Below, piece after piece: positions 7,947-15,666 of a DNA stretch of 31,681 nucleotides. The notes under the pieces were generated by a model that saw only the letters and a program-made list of their open reading frames with translations, had not been told where the DNA came from and did not search any database. The position numbers and the translations under genes were made by a program. Position 1 is the stretch's first letter, and every line of letters starts with the position of its first letter. The stretch is taken from assembly GCA_020025655.1 (NCBI GenBank), contig JAHHRR010000020.1, positions 1-31,681 of the forward strand, given 5' to 3'. The stretch is from Oscillospiraceae bacterium. GTDB lineage: Bacteria; Bacillota; Clostridia; Oscillospirales; Oscillospiraceae.

Positions 7947-8088
7947 GCTTCATTCCTTGACTTTTTTAAAAATATGTTGTAAAACAATATAAGAATGCAT
8001 TATTTATAAAACTTTTCGGACGGATTTTCCCAGTGAAATCCAGATATATTATAAAAACAGCACTTGTATAAACATTTTTTATTTCAGG

Positions 8089-8952
8089 ATGGATTCAATG
8101 AAAACTAAACATAAAAATACTCTCTGGCTTGTGAGCCTGGTTATAGTATCGCTTCTTGCGGGCATAGGTATTCAGGGGGTTCTGTACATACAGCAGAGAA
8201 ACCAAAGCATTTTGAGAGCGGCAGATGCCTGCAATGATTTTATAACTGCTACCGAGGAAAAGGTGCAGCTGCTCATAGATGAGGACAGCAGCTTTGCAGA
8301 AAGCCTTGAGGTGAATTCCGAAAAAAAAGAAGAGCGCAGGGAGAGTCTTAAAAATCTCGATCTGCTGATACTTGTTAACCCGTGGAATTCAATACCTGAC
8401 GGATATCCTGTCCAGCCTGCATATGTGGATGAATTTGCGCCCGAGCTTTATTACACAAATGAGGGCGAAATGATGGATGTGCGCTGTGTTGAGGCCTTGG
8501 CGAGAATGATGCAGGACTGCGTGGCGGCAGGAAACAGCCCTTATATCTGCTCTGCGTATCGGTCCCATGAAAAGCAGGTGACTCTGTTTGAAAATAAGAT
8601 AGACAGAGTTATGGCAGAGGGCTATGGATATGATGAAGCAAAGAAAATGGCCGCAAAGGTGGTGGCTGTTCCGGGAACAAGCGAGCATGAGCTTGGACTT
8701 TCTGCCGACATTATAGATGCAAACTATCCGTATCTGGTTCCGGAGCAGGAGCAGATGCCTGCTCAGCAGTGGCTTGCGGAAAACAGCTGGAAATATGGAT
8801 TTATACTCAGATATCCCAATGATAAGTCCGATATAACAGGAATCATATATGAGCCCTGGCATTACCGCTATGTGGGCGAGGAGTTTGCAAAGGATATGCA
8901 TGAAAAAGGAGTGTGCCTCGAAGAGTATGTAAAGCTCAGAAGAGGACGCTGA
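8089..8952 (+). CDS. VanY-type D-alanyl-D-alanine carboxypeptidase (peptidase M15B)
   Basis: 287 aa; a second ATG at 8098, better placed after AGGATGG, may be the real start (284 aa). One N-terminal membrane anchor (about 12-34) puts the catalytic domain outside the cell. Zinc enzyme that removes the terminal D-Ala from peptidoglycan stem pentapeptides. Visible motifs: SAYRSHEKQ (substrate Arg158), GTSEHELGLSAD with zinc ligands H200 and D207, and YEPWHYRYVG with general base E255 and zinc ligand H258, so all catalytic residues are present. Residues 40-90 are a charged linker. Followed by a strong terminator, so it is a separate unit from the two-component system downstream. A catalytically altered paralogue lies at 12068-12796. 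Confidence 0.93.
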   Translation: MDSMKTKHKNTLWLVSLVIVSLLAGIGIQGVLYIQQRNQSILRAADACNDFITATEEKVQLLIDEDSSFAESLEVNSEKKEERRESLKNLDLLILVNPWNSIPDGYPVQPAYVDEFAPELYYTNEGEMMDVRCVEALARMMQDCVAAGNSPYICSAYRSHEKQVTLFENKIDRVMAEGYGYDEAKKMAAKVVAVPGTSEHELGLSADIIDANYPYLVPEQEQMPAQQWLAENSWKYGFILRYPNDKSDITGIIYEPWHYRYVGEEFAKDMHEKGVCLEEYVKLRRGR

Positions 8953-8963
8953 ATAATAAGTTT

Positions 8964-9001
8964 AAAAAGACCGATTTTCGTGATGAAAATTGGTCTTTTT
9001 T
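8964..9001 (+). terminator. Terminator of the VanY gene
   Basis: AAAAAGACCGATTTTC (8964-8979), loop GTGAT, complement at 8985-9000 with one G-U pair, then T-run. Confidence 0.92.
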
Positions 9002-9009
9002 GATATCGC

Positions 9010-9094
9010 AATTCTTAAGAATTCTTAAATCTGACTGAAAATGCAGATATTTGGCGTCGCTGCTATATAAATAAGTAAAAAACTGTTGTATAAT
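9010..9094 (+). promoter_or_regulatory. Promoter region of the two-component operon with direct repeats
   Basis: AATTCTTAAG (9010-9019) is followed directly by AATTCTTAAA (9020-9029), a 10-bp tandem direct repeat of the kind bound by OmpR-family dimers. A -10 box TATAAT stands at 9089-9094 with no good -35. The repeat is about 60 bases upstream of the -10, so an activator or autoregulation is possible; binding is inferred. Confidence 0.45.
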
Positions 9095-9122
9095 TTAACA
9101 CATCAGATTAGGAGGGATAAGC

Positions 9123-9776
9123 ATGATAAAAATTTTGGTGGTTGAGGATGAAAAACCTATCTCAGAGCTTATTCGGCTGAGCCTTACAAAAGCGGGCTAT
9201 TCAGTAAGCTGCGCCTATGACGGTGAAGAGGCTGCGAATATTCTCGAAACAGAAGTTTTAGACCTTGTACTTTTGGATGTCATGCTGCCGAAAATATCAG
9301 GCTTCGAGCTTATGGAGTACATAGCTCCGCTGGGAACACCCGTTATTTTCATAACTGCCAAGAATTCCCTTGATGATCGAGTGAAGGGGCTGAGAATGGG
9401 TGCCGAGGATTATATAGTTAAGCCCTTTGAAGTTATGGAACTTCTGGCAAGGGTAGAAGTGGTACTCAGACGCTACCAAAAGACGGATGAAATCTTCAAA
9501 GTGGGTGAACTCACTGTTGATACACGGTCACTTCAGGTGCTGCGTGGGGATGAACTTGTAGACCTGACGAAAAAGGAATGGGATCTTATGATGCTCTTTA
9601 TACATAATCCCAATGTGGCCTTATACAGAGAAACCATATACGAAAGAGTGTGGGGAGGAGAATATCCGGTTGGAAGCCGGGTAGTTGATCTGCACATACA
9701 GCGCCTGCGAAAGAAAATCGGCTGGGAGGAAACGCTCCAGACAGTAAACAGAGTAGGTTACAGGCTTGAAATCTGA
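9123..9776 (+). CDS. OmpR/PhoB-family response regulator
   Basis: 217 aa. Receiver domain 1-118: acidic pocket E8/D9, phospho-acceptor D52 in LLDVMLP, T78 in FITAK, and K99 or nearby in YIVKPFE. DNA-binding winged helix about 122-217, ending in RVVDLHIQRLRKKIG...VNRVGYRLEI, the classic recognition helix and wing. The partner kinase starts 26 bases later. TTAGGAGGG lies about 7 bases before the ATG. The location between two VanY-type genes suggests that the regulon includes peptidoglycan trimming. Confidence 0.96.
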   Translation: MIKILVVEDEKPISELIRLSLTKAGYSVSCAYDGEEAANILETEVLDLVLLDVMLPKISGFELMEYIAPLGTPVIFITAKNSLDDRVKGLRMGAEDYIVKPFEVMELLARVEVVLRRYQKTDEIFKVGELTVDTRSLQVLRGDELVDLTKKEWDLMMLFIHNPNVALYRETIYERVWGGEYPVGSRVVDLHIQRLRKKIGWEETLQTVNRVGYRLEI

Positions 9777-9802
9777 GAAGCTTTTGAAAGGGAGACTGCG
9801 GC

Positions 9803-11203
9803 GTGAAGTTCAGACTTAAAATCACCATATTTATGCTGTGGCTTCTGGCTATTGCCTTCGGCATAGGCGGCAGTCTGCTGATTACGCTCGGATTTACAGG
9901 CAACTTTCAGCATGAGATGCAGTCTGCACTGAACTCGTACAGAATGGTTCTCAATACTCTTCATGTGGTATATGAGGCAGGCCCTGTGCCGGATCATTCC
10001 AACCTGTCAAATGCACTTATACAGATGTACAATCAGGACGGAGGCGGCTGGTCGGCTATAAGGCTCGGAGATAACGAGTCGGTTCTGTATGAGGATAACC
10101 CCATAGGCGCAGATCTGAATACGCCGCTTGAAACAGAAAACGGTGTGGCAGAGGTTAGCGTAATAAAGGACGCTGACGGCAGAAGGCACATAAGAATAAG
10201 CGCCGGACTGACTGCCGCAAATGATGAGCTCAGGCTGGATCAGTGCTACGATATAAGCGGCATATACGCCCAGAGAAGCGAACAGATCCTTATATACAGA
10301 CGGGTTTTTCTGGTGGTTGTAATTATAAGCGCAATTCTGTGCTGGGTGCTGGCGTACTGGCTTACAAAACCGCTGAGTTCACTTTCAAAGGCGTCAAAGC
10401 GCTTCGCTTCAGGAGAGCTGTCATATCGTGCAGAGGTACGGTCCAATGATGAGGTAGGTATGCTGACAAGGGATTTCAATGCAATGGCGGAGAAATTACA
10501 GCAGAATATTGCCACCATTCAGGAGTCTGCTGCACAGCAGGAGATATTTATGGGCAACTTTGCCCATGAGATGAAAAACCCGATGACGTCTATTATCGGA
10601 TATGCAGAGCTTATAAGAGCGCAGATGCTGGATGAAAAAGAACAGATGGACGCCGCAAATTATATTTTCTCAGAGGGCAAACGACTGGAAAGCCTTTCGC
10701 TTAAGCTTCTGAATATGCTTGACTTAAAGAAAAATGAGATAAAGTTACAGCCTGCAAAGCCTGCACAAGTTGTGGGCAGCATGGTTCAGCATCTTGAGCG
10801 GGTGTATCTGGAGCAGGGAATAGTGCTTCGCTGCCGCTGTGAAGATGGCTGGTGTATGCTGGAGCCTGACCTTGTAAGAAGCCTTCTTGTAAACCTTATT
10901 GATAATGCGAGAAAAGCTATGGACAAAGGCGGTAACATCTATCTTATGTCCCAGATGACAGATGAGGGATGCAGAATAAAAATTCTGGATACCGGCAGAG
11001 GTATTCCCGACGAGGAAATCGAAAAAATCACACAGGCCTTTTACAGAGTAGATAAATCCAGATCCAGAGCGCAGGGCGGCGTTGGTCTGGGACTTGCGCT
11101 GTGCAATGAAATTGTGCAGCTGCACCATGGTAGCATGAAGTTTGAAAGCAGAATTGGTAACGGAACCTGCGTAACAGTGGAGCTGAAAGGTGGTCGCATA
11201 TGA
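9803..11203 (+). CDS. Membrane sensor histidine kinase
   Basis: 466 aa from GTG at 9803, preceded by AAAGGGAG. Membrane segments at about 7-30 and 168-187 enclose an extracytoplasmic sensor of about 135 residues. Then HAMP (about 188-240), HisKA with phospho-acceptor H255 (GNFAHEMKNPMTSIIGYAELI) and an ATPase domain with N-box NLIDNARKAM, G1 DTGRGIPD and G2 GGVGLGLALC. All kinase motifs are intact. The sensor domain is not one I recognise. Its stop overlaps the start of the accessory gene (ATGA), implying coupled translation of all three proteins. Confidence 0.96.
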   Translation: MKFRLKITIFMLWLLAIAFGIGGSLLITLGFTGNFQHEMQSALNSYRMVLNTLHVVYEAGPVPDHSNLSNALIQMYNQDGGGWSAIRLGDNESVLYEDNPIGADLNTPLETENGVAEVSVIKDADGRRHIRISAGLTAANDELRLDQCYDISGIYAQRSEQILIYRRVFLVVVIISAILCWVLAYWLTKPLSSLSKASKRFASGELSYRAEVRSNDEVGMLTRDFNAMAEKLQQNIATIQESAAQQEIFMGNFAHEMKNPMTSIIGYAELIRAQMLDEKEQMDAANYIFSEGKRLESLSLKLLNMLDLKKNEIKLQPAKPAQVVGSMVQHLERVYLEQGIVLRCRCEDGWCMLEPDLVRSLLVNLIDNARKAMDKGGNIYLMSQMTDEGCRIKILDTGRGIPDEEIEKITQAFYRVDKSRSRAQGGVGLGLALCNEIVQLHHGSMKFESRIGNGTCVTVELKGGRI

Positions 11204-11970
11204 AGAAAAAAGCACAAAAGCATCTTAAAGAGCCTGCTCCCAAAGTTAAAAAACGACATTACGGAGACTCGGTTCTGATGGCGGTTCTTGTTGTTCTGCT
11301 TGCTGTGGCTGCCATTGCAACGGGAATTGCGCTTCCCGGACTTGCATCTGAGCTGCAAAGCCGAAAAGTTGACAGCTTTCATATGCAGGAGGAGCTTGGG
11401 GCAGGTATGCTGTGCCTTACCGGAGATGACAGAAAGCTTGAAAAACTAAAGGCAGTTTCCAGAATGAATGAAAACAGCATGATAGAAATTGAGGAAGGCA
11501 GGTTCAGCTCTGCACAGAATGCGGATGCTGCAATAAATGAACTTCTGAGAGTTCTCAATGAGGCGGGTATACCGCTGGGGGAAGGCCGGCACTGGGAGAT
11601 ATTGGACACGCAGGCCTATCTGCTTCTGCCTGACGAGGAAAATCCCGAATCAAACTTAGTGTGGAGAGTAGAGGCAGAGGACGGAAAAAATAATCGTCTG
11701 ATTTACTGCACGGATGATGCCACGGGCTTTATACTTGGTGTTTACGCAGAGGGGCTTGAGTACAGACTCGATGAACAGCAGACTGCGGAACGCTTCTGCG
11801 ATGGTATAAGAGAATACTATGATTTCACAGATGTTGATGTAAGCAGTCACATTGTGATCAGAGATGCAAATACAGACTTTCTGGATTTGCAGCTGGTATT
11901 TGAACTTGCGGAAGAGGAGCTTATGAGAATAAACGTGCATATGTCAGATGTTTTTATATTTAATAGCTGA
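11200..11970 (+). CDS. Membrane-anchored protein of unknown function, co-translated with the kinase
   Basis: 256 aa. A very basic N-terminus (KKKAQKHLKEPAPKVKKRH) precedes a single membrane helix (about 28-50), so the 200-residue rest is outside. The exported part has a repeated alpha/beta look, with acidic helices such as QNADAAINELLRVLNEAG and ELAEEELMRINVHMS, and YLLLPDEE / LVWRVEAED strands. I recognise no family. Topology and position after the kinase recall two-component accessory proteins such as YycI/YycH, but I see no sequence match to claim. ATG at 11200 overlaps the kinase stop. Last gene of the operon; no strong terminator before the next promoter. Confidence 0.85.
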   Translation: MKKKAQKHLKEPAPKVKKRHYGDSVLMAVLVVLLAVAAIATGIALPGLASELQSRKVDSFHMQEELGAGMLCLTGDDRKLEKLKAVSRMNENSMIEIEEGRFSSAQNADAAINELLRVLNEAGIPLGEGRHWEILDTQAYLLLPDEENPESNLVWRVEAEDGKNNRLIYCTDDATGFILGVYAEGLEYRLDEQQTAERFCDGIREYYDFTDVDVSSHIVIRDANTDFLDLQLVFELAEEELMRINVHMSDVFIFNS

Positions 11971-11982
11971 AAATTGTCAAGT

Positions 11983-12035
11983 ATACAATTTCGATACAAA
12001 TAATATGCAGAAGTGATACAAGCAAAGTCTATAAT
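11983..12035 (+). promoter_or_regulatory. Phased direct-repeat array and -10 box ahead of the second VanY-like gene
   Basis: ATACAA occurs at 11983, 11994 and 12016, with ATGCAG (4 of 6 matching) at 12005: four half-sites exactly 11 bp apart. The -10 box TATAAT is at 12030-12035, and no -35 hexamer is present where it should be (12007-12012); the repeats fill that place. This is the layout of a promoter activated by an OmpR/PhoB-type regulator, the obvious candidate being the one at 9123-9776. Confidence 0.6.
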
Positions 12036-12067
12036 GTGCCTGCAAACAAAAGAGAGAAGGCGAGTGT

Positions 12068-12796
12068 ATGCAGGCATATGACGCAGATTTTTATCCCGTA
12101 GATGAAGAAAACCGAAAACAGAACATCTGGAAAACCGCAGGGATAATTGCGTGTGTACTGCTGATTGGCCTGTTATGCCTGAGAGTATACGGCTGGAACA
12201 GAGACAGACATGAAACACGGCTGCTTGTGCTGATAAATGAATGGAACAGCTATGAAAGAGCCGATTTTAAACCTGAATTGGAAGAAATTGACGGCGGATT
12301 CAAGCTGGACAGGCAGTGCGTAAAAGACTTTAGGCATATGATGTGCGACTGCCGTGATGCGGGCTGCTCACCGAAGCTTGTGTCTGCTTACAGGGACAGG
12401 CAGGAGCAGGAAAGACTGTATGCTGAAAAAACTCTGGAGCTTGAGGTGCAGGGACAGGTAAAAGAGCTTACGGTTCAGAATCCGGCGCATCCGGGCAGAA
12501 GCGAGCATGAACTGGGACTTGCGGCAGATATAGTTGATGAGGCGTATCCCTATATGGATTCTAAGCAGGCAGATACCAAAACCTGCAAATGGCTCAGGGA
12601 AAACTCCTGGCAGTATGGATTTATTTTAAGATATCCTGAGGGTCAGGAGGAAAGCACCGGCTTTTCGTATCAGCCGTGGCATTACCGTTATGTAGGTATA
12701 GAGGCTGCAAGGCAGATACATGATATGGATATATGTCTGGAAAAATATATAGAGATGTTTTACAGTGAAAATGCTGTTGTTAAGATTAAAGATTAA
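12068..12796 (+). CDS. VanY-like M15 protein with catalytic Glu replaced by Gln
   Basis: 242 aa, one membrane anchor (about 22-40), extracytoplasmic M15 domain. Paralogue of the 8089-8952 product: SAYRDRQEQ (R109), GRSEHELGLAAD (zinc ligands H147, D154), WLRENSWQYGFILRYP and PWHYRYVG (zinc ligand H205) are shared. The residue before PWH, a general-base Glu in active VanY/VanX enzymes, is Q202 here (codon CAG). The zinc site and substrate Arg remain, so it may bind peptidoglycan stems or free D-Ala-D-Ala without cutting, or cut slowly. GAGAGAAGGCGAG precedes the ATG. Own regulated promoter upstream and a shared terminator at its stop codon. Confidence 0.9.
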   Translation: MQAYDADFYPVDEENRKQNIWKTAGIIACVLLIGLLCLRVYGWNRDRHETRLLVLINEWNSYERADFKPELEEIDGGFKLDRQCVKDFRHMMCDCRDAGCSPKLVSAYRDRQEQERLYAEKTLELEVQGQVKELTVQNPAHPGRSEHELGLAADIVDEAYPYMDSKQADTKTCKWLRENSWQYGFILRYPEGQEESTGFSYQPWHYRYVGIEAARQIHDMDICLEKYIEMFYSENAVVKIKD

Positions 12797-12822
12797 AAAG
12801 GAGGTCGAAAGACCTCCTTTTT
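12795..12822. terminator. Bidirectional terminator between convergent genes
   Basis: AAAAAGGAGGTC (12795-12806), tetraloop GAAA, GACCTCCTTTTT (12811-12822): 12 perfect base pairs. The arms overlap the stop codons of both flanking genes (12794-12796 and 12821-12823). Confidence 0.93.
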
Positions 12823-13156
12823 ATGTTAAATATAGAAAAATTGCAAAACCTGCTGCAAATACAATGAGAGCAGTAATAATGATTATGATTCCGGTGTGCT
12901 TTTTTACCGGCGGAACCTGTTCGTTTACAAAACCCGTGGCTGCATCCTGCGCCTGCGCCAGCAGCTCGGCTCTGCTTATGTCAGAGGACAGAAAATAATC
13001 ATCACGGAGGAAAAATACAGCCTGTCTGAACATCGGGTTCGGCGGCTTTACCACAATTATGTTCTGCATCCTGCCTTTTAAGCTGCAACTGCGGCAGCGT
13101 GATTTATGCCTTGCACGGGAGTAACTGAAAAGTCCGAGTCTGGGCTTTGCACTCAT
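12821..13156 (-). CDS. Small tail-anchored protein coupled to spoIIE, function unknown
   Basis: 111 aa. The N-terminus is strongly basic and Cys-containing (RARHKSRCRSCSLKGR), the middle is amphipathic (DDYFLSSDISRAELLAQAQDAATGFV), and a hydrophobic helix lies at about 89-110 at the very C-terminus, giving a cytoplasmic protein anchored by its tail. ATG at 13156 overlaps the SpoIIE stop (ATGA) and has GGAGGAACGAG upstream inside spoIIE, so it should be made with SpoIIE. I do not recognise a named family. Timing with SpoIIE suggests a role at asymmetric division or early sporulation; this is inference. Confidence 0.82.
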   Translation of the reverse strand: MSAKPRLGLFSYSRARHKSRCRSCSLKGRMQNIIVVKPPNPMFRQAVFFLRDDYFLSSDISRAELLAQAQDAATGFVNEQVPPVKKHTGIIIIITALIVFAAGFAIFLYLT

Positions 13157-15480
13157 GCTCGTTCCTCCACCCGAACGGTTACGACTGTCATGTCATCTTC
13201 GGCACCGTAAAAGCTTTCAGCTTTGCTGATAACTTCTTTTGCTAGGCTCTTCATGTCGTCGCAATCGTCTGAAAGAATTTCCTTTAACCAGGCGTCGTCT
13301 GAATCGGCTATCACACCGTCTGAGGCAATGACCGCCGTGCAGCCGGGACGAAGCTTCATGCGGACAATATCAGGCGCAATGCCTTCTGCAGCGGAAAGCC
13401 CGACGGCGAGAGTTTCGCCCTTGATTCGGCGGATATTTTTACCGTTTTTTACATATGATGGAGCTGCGCCGTATTTATAAAAACAGGTTTCTCCACTGAA
13501 AAGATCCACACACATAAGGTCTACTGTGGCAAAGCCCCAGCTGTCAGTGCTGCGGAGAAGCATAACAGAGTTCAGAATCTTCATGGCAACAGCGGGATCT
13601 ACACCTGAACGCAGAAACTTTTCGAGAATGGAAACAACCTGCGCACTGTCTTTCGCTGCGTCGTCACCGCAGCCCATACCGTCAGATAAAAGAACGCACA
13701 GCACTCCGGCATCGGTCTTGAAGTAGCTGCCCTTATCGCCGCTTACTTTTTCGCCTTTCTTTTTTAATGCCGCAATACCCACTGATACAGCCAAAGGCTC
13801 AGCTTCAAGCAAAGTCAGCCTTGATTCTCCGTCCTGAGCTTCATAGGGCCTGCAAAGGCGAACACCGACAATGGATGAAAGCTTTTCAAGATAATTTTCG
13901 TTTTTGGTAATAGCGTTTAAACCGCTGCTTTCGATTACTGCATGAAGCCTGCCGCCGCCATCACGATATACTGCGGCTTCTCCGTCAATCTCAAGCTCTT
14001 TGAGATAGCGAATAAGTCTGCGCTCGGCGAGAGGATCGGAGCCGTTGATGCTTCCAAGCTCCAAAGCAAGCTTGTTTAATACCTGAGATATATCGGCGTA
14101 CTGCCCCCATGCCACGCTGCGGTTTTCGGAGAGCTTTACACGAAGCTGGCGGCGGTAGGAAAGACCACGCAGCTCTCCGTTTACCGCAGTTACAAAGGCA
14201 GGGAGACTTATGCAGCGGCTTCTGAAAAAGTCAGGAAGGTCTGTCGCTAAAAGACTGCCGTTTTTAATCATGGCCTGAGTTGCGTCATTCATGGCAGACA
14301 GTGTATCAACATATTCAGCGTTCCAGCACAGATTTTTGTTCTTGCAGCCTACACATACCTCGTCTGCTGCTCTGTCAAATACTCTGGCTATATTTTCGTC
14401 ATTGTACGGTTCGGTGATGTTTTTGCGGAGAATCTCAAAAAGCTCGCCGTAAGCATCGCTCAGGCTTTGGACACGCTTTGAAACAAAACGTCGCAGGCCG
14501 GATTCACCCTTTCCACGTTCCATATATGCAAGCATAAGCCCAAGATGGTTGAGAAACTGTGCGGGAAGCAGCATGAAAACTACCGAGGCACAGAAAACCT
14601 CAAAAAGTGCGCTTATATATATTTCGGTGTTCCATGCAGCTACCACGGACAGAGCACCGGATAAAATAAAGCTGAGTATGAAAATAAGTCTGCCGTTTTT
14701 ACCGAATACGCCGGACAGAAGTCCGCAGAAAGCATAAGACATGGTGTAAAACGGTGTGCCCGCATGACCTATATCCATTGCAAGGCCCAGAACGGTGCCT
14801 ACGGCGGCTCCGGTAAGGGGCCCGCCCTTCATGGCAGAAGTCATCACAAGCAGAAGCGCCATAAAGCGACCCAGTGATACAACTCCGAAAAGCTCAATTC
14901 TTGCAAAGGCCATAAGTGCGCAAGACGCCATTATTATGCAGGAAATGCTGTGCAGCAGCTCGGCACTTTCTGTGTTCTGCGGCTTCAAAAGGAGAGCTTC
15001 CTTAAAAAAGTAACAGCCTCCGAAGGCAAGTGCGGTTTCAAGAAACAGCTCCGCCGCCAATGGTATGCTGCGCTGCGGAATATAAAAGCTTCCGAGAAAA
15101 CCTGTCAGCGCCATTACGGCAGCCGATGCCGAGGGCATAAAAAAACGCTGCTTGTAGATGCTCAGCTCGTGAAAAACAAAGGCAATGGTATAGATCAGAA
15201 CCGAGGCCGCAATATAGCGTATTCCCCATTCCATGCCGCCGCTTATAAGATAGCCAAGCGAGGCGCCGAGCAGAGAAAATACGCCTGACAGTCCCGGACC
15301 GGAGCAGGCTACCATTGCCATTCCGAAAGGTGCTCCTGTTTCTAAAATGCGGGCACAGGACATGGTAAATCCAAGCCCCATATAGATCCCGCAGCGACCC
15401 GCCATTAAGAAGCGTCTGTCGACTTTCCCAGCTGCCAGAGCTTTAAGCCCGGGCAGTCTCCCCTGTGATGCTAAAGACAT
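13153..15480 (-). CDS. spoIIE: Stage II sporulation protein E (SpoIIE), PP2C phosphatase
   Basis: 775 aa. Dephosphorylates the anti-anti-sigma factor SpoIIAA to activate sigma F in the forespore and acts at the polar septum. The N-terminal about 310 residues hold roughly ten membrane helices; a central region carries the cysteine cluster C376-C379-C385 (CVGCKNKNLC); the C-terminal PP2C domain begins near 560 with SDGMGCGDDA and later ASDGVIADSDD as metal-binding aspartates. Start: two ATGs follow GGGGAGGA; the one at 15480 has the better spacing (about 7) than that at 15486, and further upstream extension to 15549 has no ribosome site. First gene of a unit with the 111-aa protein. Its presence shows that the organism is, or recently was, a spore former. 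Confidence 0.96.
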   Translation of the reverse strand: MSLASQGRLPGLKALAAGKVDRRFLMAGRCGIYMGLGFTMSCARILETGAPFGMAMVACSGPGLSGVFSLLGASLGYLISGGMEWGIRYIAASVLIYTIAFVFHELSIYKQRFFMPSASAAVMALTGFLGSFYIPQRSIPLAAELFLETALAFGGCYFFKEALLLKPQNTESAELLHSISCIIMASCALMAFARIELFGVVSLGRFMALLLVMTSAMKGGPLTGAAVGTVLGLAMDIGHAGTPFYTMSYAFCGLLSGVFGKNGRLIFILSFILSGALSVVAAWNTEIYISALFEVFCASVVFMLLPAQFLNHLGLMLAYMERGKGESGLRRFVSKRVQSLSDAYGELFEILRKNITEPYNDENIARVFDRAADEVCVGCKNKNLCWNAEYVDTLSAMNDATQAMIKNGSLLATDLPDFFRSRCISLPAFVTAVNGELRGLSYRRQLRVKLSENRSVAWGQYADISQVLNKLALELGSINGSDPLAERRLIRYLKELEIDGEAAVYRDGGGRLHAVIESSGLNAITKNENYLEKLSSIVGVRLCRPYEAQDGESRLTLLEAEPLAVSVGIAALKKKGEKVSGDKGSYFKTDAGVLCVLLSDGMGCGDDAAKDSAQVVSILEKFLRSGVDPAVAMKILNSVMLLRSTDSWGFATVDLMCVDLFSGETCFYKYGAAPSYVKNGKNIRRIKGETLAVGLSAAEGIAPDIVRMKLRPGCTAVIASDGVIADSDDAWLKEILSDDCDDMKSLAKEVISKAESFYGAEDDMTVVTVRVEERA

Positions 15481-15516
15481 CCTCATTCCTCCCCAGAGTT
15501 TACATAAGATGAATTT

Positions 15517-15522
15517 ATTATA
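15517..15522 (-). promoter_or_regulatory. Probable -10 box of spoIIE
   Basis: TATAAT on the minus strand, about 37 bases before the chosen start codon. No good -35 hexamer 17 bases upstream, as in spoIIE promoters that depend on Spo0A; I found no clear TGTCGAA box. Confidence 0.45.
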
Positions 15523-15609
15523 GTTAGGGAAGATGAAAAAGAGGGTCACTTGGTGCTGTAAAAGAAGCCGTTATTTAAGAGGAAAATAAACGGAAATATC
15601 TCTAACAAT

Positions 15610-15646
15610 AAAATGCGGTATTCAGAAGTTCTGAATACCGCATTTT
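15610..15646 (-). terminator. Terminator of the phosphoketolase gene
   Basis: 18-base arms at 15610-15627 (AAAATGCGGTATTCAGAA) and 15629-15646 are exact complements around a single G, so the hairpin has a small loop and a T-tail on the minus strand. Confidence 0.9.
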
Positions 15647-15666
15647 GAAAATTTACATGAGTTGAA

